Assembly: GCF_013155295.1 (NCBI RefSeq)
Contig: NZ_JABJXT010000005.1
Coordinates: 186,001 to 250,000 of the forward strand
Source of the DNA: Pseudogemmobacter hezensis
Lineage (GTDB): Bacteria > Pseudomonadota > Alphaproteobacteria > Rhodobacterales > Rhodobacteraceae
Direction: 5' to 3'
DNA: 64,000 nucleotides
Shown piece after piece: positions 7,586 to 19,592 of the stretch. Positions within the stretch are counted from its first letter, which is position 1; the number at the start of each line of letters is the position of its first letter. The position numbers and the translations under genes are program-made. The notes under the pieces are model-generated. The model made no database searches and was not told where the DNA came from. It worked only from the letters and a program-made list of their open reading frames with translations.

Positions 7586-8785
7586 TCAGCCGACCCGGTC
7601 GAGCAGCTTCTTGGCCTTGCCCTCGAGATCGAGACGCGCGTCCTGCTGGGTCTTTTCCCGCGCGAGACGGGTAATCCCCTGCACAAAGTCAAAGATGCTC
7701 GAGGGCGGATGACCCTCCTCCTTCAGCACCGTTTCGATGATTTTTCCGGTCTCGGCCTTCGAGAAGCCGCGTTTGCGCAGGAAGGTTTCACGGTCCTCCT
7801 CGGTCCGGGCCACGATCTGCTGCCGCGCGGCCTTCACCCCATTCACGAAGCCCGCAGGAGAGGAATTTGCGAAACGGGTCAGCGCCGGTGCCGCTTCATG
7901 CGCGAAGCGGGAAGCCGCATATTTCGAGTGGCGGATGGTGATTTCCTGGAATTCCTCGACGCCCCACAGGTTTCGATTCTGACACACTGCTCGCAGGTAA
8001 AAGCTTGCGATTCCAAGTGTTTTTGCGCCGACCTCCGAGTTCCAGGCATAGAACCCCCGGAAGTAGAGATCAGGCGATCCATCAGGCAGCTTGCCGGCCT
8101 CGATCGGGTTGTGATCGTCGACCAGGAACAGGAAGACATCGCGATCCGAAGCGTAAAGCGTGGTGGTGTCGCGGGTGATATCGACATCCGGATTATAGAC
8201 CCCGGTCGACCAGTCCAAGGTACCCGGTACTTTCCAGCGCGTGTCTCCGGTGCCGTTTCCGGCAATACGCTGCACCGCCTCCACCAATTCGTGATCGAGA
8301 ATTCGCCCGTAGTCCACGCCGGTTGCCGCCCTCAGCTCGAGGCGCCCATCTTCGGTCTCGAGGGTCTTGATCTGTTCGACCCGGTTGCTTGAGAGCCCGT
8401 ATTGCAGGTTGATCCCGGCCAGCGGCGCGGGCAGTTGTCGCAGGTAGGCCGCCGGCGCGCCAACCATGCTGGCGAGTTGCCCGAATGCCCAATGAGTGGG
8501 TGCCACCGGCGCGTCAGCCTTCGGAAAGATCAGTTGGAGCCGTTCGGCATTGTCGCGGCTGGCGTCGACATGGATCCGGGCCGTCTCGACAATGCGGGTG
8601 CGGCTGCGTTCCGACCTGCCCTTGACCGAGGACCAGAGGTCGTTCAGCGACAGATAGCGTTCATCATCCGGACGACTGAACCATTCGGACGACACGCGCC
8701 CATTCCGCTCTCCGCGGCTGACATCCACCTTGTAGCCAGCGCTGCGCGCCGGGCGTGCCGGTTCCAGATTTCGGATCTGTGTCAT
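7586..8785 (-). CDS. DUF932 domain protein (phage/plasmid-related)
   Basis: A 399-residue protein matching the DUF932 family common on plasmids and phages: N-terminal variable part, then the core with LIFPKADAPVAPTHWAFGQLA, the DHELVEAVQRI helix, and VFLFLVDDHNPIEAGKLPDG followed by GFYAWNSEVG. The GGAGA six bases before ATG at 8785 sets the start; the frame is open further upstream but that part is non-coding. Its role is unknown; the family is often found with RadC-like proteins and antirestriction genes on mobile DNA, which fits here. Confidence 0.85.
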   Translation of the reverse strand: MTQIRNLEPARPARSAGYKVDVSRGERNGRVSSEWFSRPDDERYLSLNDLWSSVKGRSERSRTRIVETARIHVDASRDNAERLQLIFPKADAPVAPTHWAFGQLASMVGAPAAYLRQLPAPLAGINLQYGLSSNRVEQIKTLETEDGRLELRAATGVDYGRILDHELVEAVQRIAGNGTGDTRWKVPGTLDWSTGVYNPDVDITRDTTTLYASDRDVFLFLVDDHNPIEAGKLPDGSPDLYFRGFYAWNSEVGAKTLGIASFYLRAVCQNRNLWGVEEFQEITIRHSKYAASRFAHEAAPALTRFANSSPAGFVNGVKAARQQIVARTEEDRETFLRKRGFSKAETGKIIETVLKEEGHPPSSIFDFVQGITRLAREKTQQDARLDLEGKAKKLLDRVG

Positions 8786-8990
8786 GACTGTTCTCCAGGC
8801 GAGCCCCGGGAGCCTCTCTCCCGGCCAGAACCCGCCGCCCTCCCCTTCCCTCCTCTCGCTCTTTCCAGCAGCGCCCACCGCACCCCTCACAGCAAACACA
8901 TCATATTGTGCCCATCGACCAACAAGACACAATATGATTGAATTCCGACTCCCTTTGTCCTATGCTGGCTCTCACCTTGAGGGGGCTCTC

Positions 8991-9284
8991 ATGGACGTTT
9001 CCGGTACAGTGTTGCCTGTCACTGCGAAGCAGGTCGCCTATGCGCAAAAACTGGCTCTGCGCAATCAGGTGATCCTGCCCTGGGATGCCCAACAGGATCG
9101 GCAAAGCCTGAGCCGCTGGATTGAGACGCAGGCTGCTGTTCGGCCAGCAGAGCGCTTCAACCACCCGAGTTCAAAGCAAGTCGCCTTCGCCGAACGCCTT
9201 GCGCGGATCAAGCGAAAGACAGTGCCCAATGCCTGCTTTCGGGACCGCGAGATGATGTCTCGCTGGCTTGACAGCAACCGCTGA
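8991..9284 (+). CDS. Small protein with two KQVA..A..LA repeats
   Basis: A 97-residue basic protein built from two related units of about 37 residues: KQVAYAQKLALRNQVILPW then DRQSLSRWIE, and KQVAFAERLARIKRKTVPN then DREMMSRWLD. Similar short units occur at the ends of plasmid topoisomerase and primase-type proteins, which suggests nucleic-acid binding, but this is inference. ATG at 8991 has GAGGGGG five to six bases upstream; ATG at 8934 would add 19 residues and has no clear site. It is read divergently from the DUF932 gene. Confidence 0.65.
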   Translation: MDVSGTVLPVTAKQVAYAQKLALRNQVILPWDAQQDRQSLSRWIETQAAVRPAERFNHPSSKQVAFAERLARIKRKTVPNACFRDREMMSRWLDSNR

Positions 9285-9558
9285 CACCGGGTTTGCCTAA
9301 ATGTTAATCACGCCCGGGAACCGCCTTACAGATAAGGATCTGAGGGTCCTTGTGCACCGCGATATCCACCAGATCTGTGGATAACCAGGTCAGACGATCA
9401 GCCCGCCTCCCCGGTCTGGCAGGTAGTCTGCATAGCCGGCGAGAGAGAGGTGAGCGGTTTTCTAAGTTTGCGTCTCTGAAGACCGCTCGTCAAAATTGCG
9501 GCGGTGTCACCAACGGCGCCTTGCTTCGTTCAGGGGCTGTCGGTCAGCAGGTTTGCAG

Positions 9559-10338
9559 TCACCGATGGAACAAGCCCGGCAAGCCGAGGGCGAGCAAAGC
9601 CATCCCCAGTGGCAGGGAAAACAGAAACCCCATCTGCCCGTAGCCAACTGCCCCGGTTAAACCGCCCAGGAAAAACGCTAACAGGAGTGTCAGAAGGAGC
9701 CGCAGCTTTCGCCAGTCAGGGGCGACAGGGCTCGCGGCGTGGGAGAGCCTGTACGCTCCTCGCCCTAGCTCGATCCCGATATCCGTGACCATGCCCGTTG
9801 CATGGGTGGTTCGAATACGGGCAGAGGAAATCTTGGTGATGGTCGCGTTCTGCATTCCCATAATGAAGCACAGGCAGCAAAGCGCGAAGAGGCGGCCGAA
9901 CTCACTGGTGAACAAACCTCCGCTTGCGAAACACAGCAGGAAAATCCCCTGGATCGAAATCGGCAGTGCGTATTGTTGTTGTCTCTTCTGGTACCGGGCC
10001 AGGTTGATCAGGAATGTACTGAAAGCGGCCCCTGTCACGAAGGCGCCAAGCGCCAGCACCGCGATGAGCGAGATCCAAAGGTTGCCGAGGACAATGTTGT
10101 CCGCCAGTTGCGACAGATAGCCGGTCATATGGGATGTATATTGCCCGAGCGCGAAAAAGCCACCGGCATTGGCTGCACCCGCGATGGCCGCAAGAATTGT
10201 CGCGAGCACAAGATCGCTGCCCCGGGAGCGTCGGTGACCAACCAGAATCCGCGCCGAAACGAGGGGACGCGAGGCGTGACGATGCTGAGCCAATATTCTG
10301 GACCTGATGATAGTCAAGGTGTTGTGTATCCGCGACAA
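9559..10338 (-). CDS. DUF1275 (YoaK) family membrane protein
   Basis: A 259-residue protein with about six membrane segments. The family hallmark is the first hydrophobic segment with small residues (LAAIAGAANAGGFFALGQYTSHMTG), then GALVTG-like and MGMQNATITKISSARIRTTHATG, where N and T residues are conserved. The function of DUF1275 proteins is not known; they are presumed inner-membrane transporters. The first 35-40 residues are basic and may be an over-long start; no better ATG is evident. It lies downstream of, and in the same direction as, the P-type ATPase with a 145-bp gap. Confidence 0.8.
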   Translation of the reverse strand: MSRIHNTLTIIRSRILAQHRHASRPLVSARILVGHRRSRGSDLVLATILAAIAGAANAGGFFALGQYTSHMTGYLSQLADNIVLGNLWISLIAVLALGAFVTGAAFSTFLINLARYQKRQQQYALPISIQGIFLLCFASGGLFTSEFGRLFALCCLCFIMGMQNATITKISSARIRTTHATGMVTDIGIELGRGAYRLSHAASPVAPDWRKLRLLLTLLLAFFLGGLTGAVGYGQMGFLFSLPLGMALLALGLPGLFHR

Positions 10339-10483
10339 GAGACTCGGACGGTGGCGAGGCTTTGCGCTTATTCAATATCTCCCGCGAATCTGCGGCAAGC
10401 CGAATTCCCGGATGAGCTGGCATCCGACCTGATCGTTGAAAGTCCCGCGTTCTGTTCCGCAGGCCTCTGTTCTCCCCTGCAAG

Positions 10484-13180
<2,697 letters not shown>

Positions 13181-13304
13181 CGGTTATCTCCATCCTGTGG
13201 GCGGCCGGGACGGACGAACCCAAATTTCAGTTTCAGTAGATAAAGCGTCGGAAACCCGATTTTTTACACCTGTCTATCAACGGTCAACGCACAGGTCGTC
13301 GCAG

Positions 13305-14078
13305 TCACGCTGTCGTATGGAACCCATTATCGGCATAGATCACCGATCCACTCATCGGCGCAGCTGCCGGACTGGCCAGGAATGCGGCGATGCCGCCAAT
13401 ATCCTCGATGGAAACCAGCTTGCCTGTCGGCGTGCGCTCGCGAACGCGGTCGAGCAATTCGTCGAAGCGCTCAATCCCAGAGGCGGCGCGGGTCATGACC
13501 GGCCCGGTGGACAGGGCAAACGCCCGGATATCGCGGTCTGCCAGATCGGCAGCCGCATAGCGGACGCTTGCCTCCAGCGCGGCCTTGACCGGGCCCATCA
13601 GATTGTAATTCTCGACCACGCGATCCGCGCCGTAGAAGCTGACCGTGATCAGCGATCCGCCTTCGGTCATAAGCGGTGCGGCAAGGCGGGCCATCCGCAG
13701 GAAGGAATGGCAGGACACGTCCATCGCCTGCGCGAAACCTTCGGCCGAGGAATTCACCACGCTGGTATGTAAATCCTCGCGCGGCGCGAAGGCGATGGAA
13801 TGCAGCAGAAAGTCCAGTCGGCCCCAGTCCCGCGCGATGCGGTCGAACACCGCCTCAAGCTGCCCCGGAATGCGAACATCGCAGGGCAGGAACAAGTCCG
13901 CGCCAAGAGCATCGGCCACCGGGCGCACCCAGGGTTCGGCCTTGTCGTTCAGATAGGTCAGCGCCAGTTCAGCACCCGCATCGCGAAAGGCACGGGCACA
14001 GCCAGCTGCGATACTGGTCTCATTGGCGACACCGACGACAAGGCCGCGCTTGCCGGACAGATCGGCGACAGGGGTCAT
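13305..14078 (-). CDS. fabI: Enoyl-[acyl-carrier-protein] reductase, FabI type
   Basis: A 257-residue SDR-fold reductase that uses NAD(P)H to reduce enoyl-ACP in fatty-acid synthesis. FabI features are the nucleotide loop GVANETSIAAG, the LLHSIAFAP segment, and catalytic Tyr158 and Lys165 in YNLMGPVK, with a second conserved Tyr at 149. It overlaps ackA by four bases, so it is co-translated with an acetate/PHB set. A second, non-housekeeping FabI in such loci may take up reducing power or supply acyl precursors; that is inference. Length is normal. Confidence 0.9.
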   Translation of the reverse strand: MTPVADLSGKRGLVVGVANETSIAAGCARAFRDAGAELALTYLNDKAEPWVRPVADALGADLFLPCDVRIPGQLEAVFDRIARDWGRLDFLLHSIAFAPREDLHTSVVNSSAEGFAQAMDVSCHSFLRMARLAAPLMTEGGSLITVSFYGADRVVENYNLMGPVKAALEASVRYAAADLADRDIRAFALSTGPVMTRAASGIERFDELLDRVRERTPTGKLVSIEDIGGIAAFLASPAAAPMSGSVIYADNGFHTTA

Positions 14079-15253
14079 GCTCTGTTCCTCAGATTATGGG
14101 CTTCAGCCGCAATCACGCTTTCTTCGTCGGTCGGGATGACGAAAGCCTGCACGCGGCTGTCGGGTGAACTGATGCGCATGGCATTGGCCGCATTCGCGGC
14201 TGGGTCCAGTGTCAGGCCAAGCCATGACAAACGTTCGACCACCATAGACCGTATGGCGGGCTGATGCTCACCGATCCCGGCGGTAAAGACCAGCGTGTCC
14301 AGGCCGCCAAGCGTGACTGCCAGTCGTGCCGTCTCACCCGCAATGCGATGACAGAACAGATCGATAGCCTCGGCAGCCTCAGGGCAGTCGCTTCCCATCA
14401 ACTCGCGGCTGTCTGCCTCAAAACCCGATACGCCAAGCAGCCCGCTTTCGCGGTAAAGCATCGCTTCAACCTCCGGCAGGCTCCATCCCATCGGACCCAT
14501 GAGGTGCAGGATCACGCCGGGGTCCAGCGCACCTGATCGTGTCGCCATGGGAATGCCGTCGATGGTGGAAAAGCCCATCGAACTGTCCCGGCTGATACCG
14601 TCCTGCATCGCGCAGAGGCTTGCCCCGCTGCCCAGATGCGCAGCCACCACCTTTGCCCCCGGCTGCAGGCCAATGTCGGACAACGCACCCGCGATAAAGC
14701 GATAGGACAAGCCGTGAAAGCCGTAGCGTTTGATGCCCTGATCGTGCAGCGCACGGGGAATGGCAAAGCGGCGCACCACTGGCGCGTGGGTCGCATGGAA
14801 CGCGGTATCGAAAGAGGCGGTCTGTACCACTTTCGGATAGAGGTCGCGCATCGCCCGGATCAGTCGAATGCTTTGCGGTTGATGCAACGGCGCCAGGGCC
14901 GCCAGCGCCTCGACCCGGGCCAAAGATTCGTCTGTGAGGATCGCCGGGCCTGCGAAATCGTCGCCGCCGTGAACCACGCGATGGCCGATACAAGTCAGGC
15001 GTTCAAAGTCGAACTGCGCGGACAGCCAGTTGAAGGATTGATACAGCACTGCCGTCAGATCGTCCTCCGCTGCGGTAAGCGGCATAGAAAGATGTCGGCC
15101 ATACCGGCTCAGGCGGATTTCGAACGGGTCATCGCGAAAGTCGATCACACCGCGCGCGATGGACCGCGTGGTGTCGCCGACAATCTCGTAAAAGCCCAGC
15201 TTGATGGTTGATGAGCCGGCATTGAACGTCAGGATCAGATCGCCGCCCTTCAT
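14075..15253 (-). CDS. ackA: Acetate kinase
   Basis: A 392-residue member of the ASKHA kinase family, normal in length. It shows the phosphate-1 loop (LTFNAGSSTIKLGFYE), the GFHGLSYRF signature, HLGSGASLCAMQDG with DSSMGFSTIDGIPMATRSG, and the C-terminal TAGIGEHQPAIR. It converts acetyl phosphate and ADP to acetate and ATP. It overlaps both its upstream phosphotransacetylase gene and downstream fabI by four bases, so acetyl phosphate made by the first enzyme can be passed straight on. Confidence 0.93.
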   Translation of the reverse strand: MKGGDLILTFNAGSSTIKLGFYEIVGDTTRSIARGVIDFRDDPFEIRLSRYGRHLSMPLTAAEDDLTAVLYQSFNWLSAQFDFERLTCIGHRVVHGGDDFAGPAILTDESLARVEALAALAPLHQPQSIRLIRAMRDLYPKVVQTASFDTAFHATHAPVVRRFAIPRALHDQGIKRYGFHGLSYRFIAGALSDIGLQPGAKVVAAHLGSGASLCAMQDGISRDSSMGFSTIDGIPMATRSGALDPGVILHLMGPMGWSLPEVEAMLYRESGLLGVSGFEADSRELMGSDCPEAAEAIDLFCHRIAGETARLAVTLGGLDTLVFTAGIGEHQPAIRSMVVERLSWLGLTLDPAANAANAMRISSPDSRVQAFVIPTDEESVIAAEAHNLRNRA

Positions 15254-16650
15254 GCCAGCCCCCTCTCGGCCTTGCGCACCACCGCGAGCTTGGCCAGCGC
15301 CGCCGAGGCGATCCGCGCGGAGAGCGGGTCCGACCGGCTGGTCAGCACGATCGGCACCCGCGCGCCGAGGACCAGCCCCGCTGCGGTCGCCCCGGCAAAA
15401 TAGATCAACTGCTTGGCCAGCATGTTTCCGGCCTCCAAGTCCGGCACCAGAAGCACATCTGCCTGCCCCGCAACGGGCGAGGTAATTCCTTTGGTCAAGG
15501 CCGCCTCGGGACTGATGGCATTGTCGAATGCCAGCGGCCCATCGACCAGCGCGCCAGTGATCTGGCCTCGCGCGGCCATGACCGTCAGCGCGGCGGCATC
15601 AAGGGTGGCGGGCATCGCGGGGTTCACCGTCTCGACCGCTGCCAGAACCGCGACCTTCGGCTGATCCATTCCCAGAAGGCGCAGCAGATCAACGGCATTC
15701 TGGCAGATGTCGCGCTTCTGCTCCAGCGTTGGCAGGATGTTGATCGCCGCGTCGGTCACGATCACCGGCTTGCCATAGGCGGGCACGTCCATGGCATAGA
15801 CATGGCTGATCCGCCGTTCCGTGCGCAGGCCAGAGGTTTTCGATACCACCGCACCCAGCAATTCATCGGTATGCAGGCTGCCCTTGACCAGCAGCGACAC
15901 CCGCCCCGCAACCGCCAGTTCCACCGCACGGGCGGCAGCGGCATGGCTGTGCTCGGTATTCTCGATCTCCATACCGTCGAGCGACACCCCGGCCTCTTCG
16001 GCGACAGCGCGGATCTTTGCCTCGGGACCGATCAGCAGGGGCACTAAGAGCCCCTCGTCGCGAACCTCCGCTGCCCCGAGGATTGCGGCCTTCGAGCAGG
16101 GATGAACGATTCCGGCGGCGACTGGCGGCAGGTTGCGCGCCTCCGCGATAAAGCGGTCATAGCGGCTGGCGGGCAGCAGAACCGCCTCTGGTGGACGGCC
16201 TGGCTCCCAGACGATTCCGGTCAGGGGCGCCATAACTGTCGCCACCCCTTCCAGCACCTGTTCACCGCGCTGATTGGTGCAGGTGGTTGTCAGCCGGACG
16301 ATGTGATGCGCCTCGGCTTTTTCCACCACACGCACTTCGGCGGTGATGGAGTCGCCCGGCGACACGGGGCGCAGAAAACGGACTTCCTGCCCCAGATAGA
16401 TAGTGCCCGGCCCGGGCAGGCGGGTACCCAGCACCGCCGAGACCAGCGCGGCCGTCCACATGCCATGGGCAACAATATGGCCGAACGGACCACTGGCCGC
16501 GAAACCGGCATCAAGATGCGCAGGGTTGATGTCGCCCGAAACGGCGGCAAAAAGCCCGATATCATCCTGACCGACCGTACGGGTCACGGAAGCATGGTCG
16601 CCGATCTTCAGTTGCTCGAACGTCCGGTTGGTCAAAGGCTGCATTGTCAT
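15250..16650 (-). CDS. Bifunctional MaoC-like enoyl-CoA hydratase / phosphate acetyl(butyryl)transferase
   Basis: A 466-residue fusion. Residues 1-150 form a MaoC hot-dog hydratase with the D-x5-H region (AVSGDINPAHLD) and HGMWTAAL; residues from about 165 are a PTA/PTB domain (HPCSKAAILGAAEVRDEGLLVPLLIGP) ending in QLIYFAGATAAGLVLGARVPIVLTSRSD. ATG at 16650 was chosen because a GAGG overlaps the phaC stop just before it; the longer open frame runs into phaC. The two activities link (R)-3-hydroxyacyl-CoA metabolism to acyl-phosphate formation, feeding acetate kinase. Such fusions are known beside phaC and ackA. Confidence 0.9.
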   Translation of the reverse strand: MTMQPLTNRTFEQLKIGDHASVTRTVGQDDIGLFAAVSGDINPAHLDAGFAASGPFGHIVAHGMWTAALVSAVLGTRLPGPGTIYLGQEVRFLRPVSPGDSITAEVRVVEKAEAHHIVRLTTTCTNQRGEQVLEGVATVMAPLTGIVWEPGRPPEAVLLPASRYDRFIAEARNLPPVAAGIVHPCSKAAILGAAEVRDEGLLVPLLIGPEAKIRAVAEEAGVSLDGMEIENTEHSHAAAARAVELAVAGRVSLLVKGSLHTDELLGAVVSKTSGLRTERRISHVYAMDVPAYGKPVIVTDAAINILPTLEQKRDICQNAVDLLRLLGMDQPKVAVLAAVETVNPAMPATLDAAALTVMAARGQITGALVDGPLAFDNAISPEAALTKGITSPVAGQADVLLVPDLEAGNMLAKQLIYFAGATAAGLVLGARVPIVLTSRSDPLSARIASAALAKLAVVRKAERGLA

Positions 16651-16657
16651 CAGCGCC

Positions 16658-18484
16658 TCATTTCTGGAAGACATAATTGCCCGGTGCATCGCAGAGCACA
16701 GGATAGCCGGCTTCGGCTGCGCCCATGGTTGGCGTCGCCGCCCGTGCGCCGGACTGCCTTGCCAGCCACGCGGCCCATTCCAGCCACCAGGACCCAGGTA
16801 CCGGATCATGCGCGGCCATCCATTCAGCGGCAGACAACAGCCGGTCGCCATGGGACTGGGTGGCGATCCGGTATCGGCGGCCGGGATGCCCCGGCTCGCT
16901 GACGATCCCGGCGTTGTGACCACCCGAGGTCAGCGCGAAGGTCACATCGCCATTGGTCAGCTGATGGATTTTGTAGACAGATTTCCACGGCGCCACATGG
17001 TCACGCTCGGTGCCCACCACGAACATCGGCAGGCAGATATTCTGCAACATTGCAGGCGCCCCCTCGACCATGAACCGCCCGGTGGCGAGTTCGTTGTCGA
17101 GATACAGCCGTTGCAGATATTCCGAATGCATCCGCCACGGCATCCGCGTGCTGTCGGCATTCCAGGCCATCAGGTCGTTCATCAGCATACGCTCGCCCAT
17201 CAGATACTCATGCACCATCCGCGACCAGACCAGATCATTGGAGCGCAATAGCTGGAAGGCTCCGGCCATCTGATCGGCCGAGAGATAGCCCCGGTTCAAC
17301 ATCATGCTGTCGAGGAAATGCATCTGGCTCGGGTCGATGAACAGCGCAAGCTCGCCCGGTTCGGTAAAGTCCACCTGCGCCGCCAGAAGCGTCATCGAGG
17401 CCAGACGCTCTTCCCCCTCCCGCGCCATCGCGGCCGCCGAGATCGACAGGAGCGTGCCGCCGAGACAATAGCCCGCCGCATGAACCTTCGTTTCCGGTAC
17501 GATTGCCGACACTGCATCAAGGGCTGCCATCACGCCGAGACGACGGTAGTCCTCCATACTCAGATCGCGATCCCCGGCATCCGGGTTGCGCCACGAGATC
17601 GAGAAGACGGTATGACCCTGCCCCACCAGCCAGCGGATCAGCGAGTTTTCCGGGCTGAGGTCGAGGATGTAATACTTCATGATCCAGGCAGGAACGATCA
17701 GCACCGGCTCCGGATGCACATCTTCGGTCGCAGGCGCATACTGGATCAACTCGATCAGGTGATTGCGGAACACCACCTTTCCCGGCGTCACCGCCACAGC
17801 CGCGCCGGGCGCGAAATCCTCCACGCCGGGTGGCAGCTGGCCGGTCATCTGGCGCGAAACATCCTCGGCCCAGTTCTTCCAGCCATGCCAGAAGTTCATC
17901 CCGCCGATTGCCCAACTGCGTGCCAGAATCTCGGGGTTGCAAAATGGGTTGTTCGAAGGCGACAGCATGTCGAGCCACTGCTTTGCCGCAAAGGACACCA
18001 CATCCTCATGGTGCTTCATCACACCAGGCACCTCATGGGTCACATTGTGCAACCATTGCTGGCCCAGCAGGAAACTCTGCGCCATCCAGGAGAACGGCGG
18101 CTTTCGCCAACCATCATGCGTGAAACGGCGATCCCCCGGCAAAGGTTCGATAATCCATGGTGCCTCCGGATTTGCGGCATTTCCCATCAGATGCGCCATG
18201 ATCCGGCCCGTCTTCCGCCCGGCCTTCCAGAGTAACTCGGCCTGCTTGCCCGGCGCCGAAGCCAGGTGAAACCCCCAGTCGAAAAATGCCAGCGCCGCAG
18301 ATCCCGGCGACACGCCTCCCGTGACCTGACCCGCCAACGCTTCCCGCATCCGGTCAAGCGCCTGGAACGCCGCAAGACCAAGGGCTTCCTCATTGCCCTG
18401 AGTGACGTGCAGTGGCGCATGCTGGCTCAGGCGTCCTGGTTCTCTTGACGCAGGTTCCGACTGCATCGTGTCGCTATCCGCCAT
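16658..18484 (-). CDS. phaC: Class I poly(3-hydroxyalkanoate) synthase
   Basis: A 608-residue PHA polymerase. The N-terminal domain (FFDWGFHLASAPGKQAEL; NPFCNPEI) is followed by the alpha/beta-hydrolase core with the lipase-like box GYCLGG carrying nucleophile Cys340, a catalytic Asp region (VVGTERDHVAPW) and His (SGGHNAGIV). It polymerises 3-hydroxyacyl-CoA into storage granules. Strong GAGGGAG before ATG at 18484 decides the start over an ATG 24 bases upstream. It heads the leftward set and is divergent from a phasin-like gene, with a shared 132-bp control region. Confidence 0.93.
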   Translation of the reverse strand: MADSDTMQSEPASREPGRLSQHAPLHVTQGNEEALGLAAFQALDRMREALAGQVTGGVSPGSAALAFFDWGFHLASAPGKQAELLWKAGRKTGRIMAHLMGNAANPEAPWIIEPLPGDRRFTHDGWRKPPFSWMAQSFLLGQQWLHNVTHEVPGVMKHHEDVVSFAAKQWLDMLSPSNNPFCNPEILARSWAIGGMNFWHGWKNWAEDVSRQMTGQLPPGVEDFAPGAAVAVTPGKVVFRNHLIELIQYAPATEDVHPEPVLIVPAWIMKYYILDLSPENSLIRWLVGQGHTVFSISWRNPDAGDRDLSMEDYRRLGVMAALDAVSAIVPETKVHAAGYCLGGTLLSISAAAMAREGEERLASMTLLAAQVDFTEPGELALFIDPSQMHFLDSMMLNRGYLSADQMAGAFQLLRSNDLVWSRMVHEYLMGERMLMNDLMAWNADSTRMPWRMHSEYLQRLYLDNELATGRFMVEGAPAMLQNICLPMFVVGTERDHVAPWKSVYKIHQLTNGDVTFALTSGGHNAGIVSEPGHPGRRYRIATQSHGDRLLSAAEWMAAHDPVPGSWWLEWAAWLARQSGARAATPTMGAAEAGYPVLCDAPGNYVFQK

Positions 18485-18545
18485 CAGCTCCCTCAAAAAT
18501 CGCCGCATCAGGCTCGGATCATACCATCCCTCAAGTCAACCGCCG

Positions 18546-18559
18546 CTGACCTGGATCAA
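18546..18559. promoter_or_regulatory. Candidate FNR/Dnr-type site between phaC and phasin
   Basis: CTGACCTGGATCAA matches the FNR/CRP-type dyad TTGAT-N4-ATCAA in 8 of 10 positions. It lies in the phaC/phasin divergent region, 62 bases before the phaC ATG and 58 before the phasin ATG, so it could act on both. The low-oxygen character of the downstream genes makes an oxygen- or NO-sensing regulator reasonable. Confidence 0.45.
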
Positions 18560-18616
18560 GGAAAGATCGCAAGTTGCACGATAAAATTCCGCATCAACCA
18601 TGAAGGGAGACGTCTG

Positions 18617-18925
18617 ATGACGGCGCAAACCAAGATCCAAGCCGATTCTTCGCCTTTTCTGGAGTTCGGCTGGTTCAAACATTTCTCAGATCTGGCGACA
18701 CAGCCGCAACACTTTCAATCGGCGCTGTGGCGCGAAAGCATGCAAACCGCAGCAAGCCTTTCACAGTTGCAGGCGGACTGGCTTACCAAGCTCGCTTCAG
18801 TCAACAACCCGATGGACGTGGCCGCACTTACCAGCGCGCATTGCCAAAACCTCTGTCGCAAAGTGATCGAAGAAAGCACCCGCATGACAGGCGCAATCAC
18901 TCCGGTCGCTCAGAAGGCGGATTGA
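18617..18925 (+). CDS. Phasin-like small protein
   Basis: A 102-residue, mainly helical protein with amphipathic stretches (HFQSALWRESMQTAASLSQL; ALTSAHCQNLCRKVIEEST) of the phasin type that coats PHA granules. GGGAGA precedes the ATG. It is transcribed away from phaC across a region with an FNR-like site. Sequence likeness is modest and phasins vary a lot, so the call leans on helical pattern plus position next to a PHA synthase. Confidence 0.7.
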   Translation: MTAQTKIQADSSPFLEFGWFKHFSDLATQPQHFQSALWRESMQTAASLSQLQADWLTKLASVNNPMDVAALTSAHCQNLCRKVIEESTRMTGAITPVAQKAD

Positions 18926-19038
18926 GCAGCCCGCAGAAACCTGAGCTTCCCTGCTGCATCGGCATTGCCTCTTCATCATTACACGGTCTTCTCGCTGACG
19001 AAAATTAGTCGCGACCTCATGCCCATGCAGCGACTGAC

Positions 19039-19345
19039 CTATAGCGAACGCCCTTGTGCAGACTGCACCGGACTGATCGCCTCTCCAACGAAAGGGTCGA
19101 CTACCGAGGTATCTGCGGTCTCGACCGCGCCCTGCCACAGCTTTTCCTGCGCCGGCAGTTTCTGACGCAGCCCTGTCTCGTCGCCGTGCCAGCGATCATT
19201 GAAGGCGTTGCGCAGAGCCCGCCCGGAATAGCGCCCGGGCCAGTCGATCCGCCGGAGCGTATCGACAATTCGGGTGCGGATAGTGTCGTTGCCGTAATGG
19301 GCCAGCGAGGGTTCGACCGTGCGTTGGTCAACAAGTGCCTCCTGC
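19039..19345 (-). pseudogene. C-terminal remnant of a nitronate monooxygenase (2-nitropropane dioxygenase) gene
   Basis: The leftward frame reads GNDTIRTRIVDTLRRIDWPG and GRALRNAFNDRWHGDE, then a short C-terminal tail with FVGEAI, which is the C-terminal region of flavin-dependent nitronate monooxygenases. The FMN-binding barrel that should precede it is absent; upstream sequence up to 19473 is open but unrelated. It is a truncated relic with no start of its own. Confidence 0.65.
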
Positions 19346-19379
19346 GTTCCCCAGACGCCCGGCTGCGCGGCAAGAGCTG

Positions 19380-19534
19380 CCGAAGTTCTGCTCGGCTTTC
19401 GCGGCACCAAGGAGGGCTTCGAGAACGATCCGCGCAAGAACAAGGCCCGCCGCCTGGTCACGCATGGGATCAAGATGATTCGCGGCGGTTATCGGTTGCT
19501 GTTGCGCTATCCGATAAAGACACAGCCAGAGTGA
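19380..19534 (+). other. Unrecognised gene fragment in a rearranged stretch
   Basis: The rightward frame encodes LGFRGTKEGFENDPRKNKAR and GIKMIRGGYRLLLRYP before a stop. The residue mix looks like a real protein C-terminus, but there is no start and the preceding codons are antisense to the nitronate monooxygenase relic. Together with that relic it marks the 18.9-19.6 kb gap as scar DNA. Confidence 0.35.
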
Positions 19535-19592
19535 CACAAAGACCCTCCGGCCTGTCTTCCTACGTCCCGCGCCTCAGTGTTAATCCTTCAAC

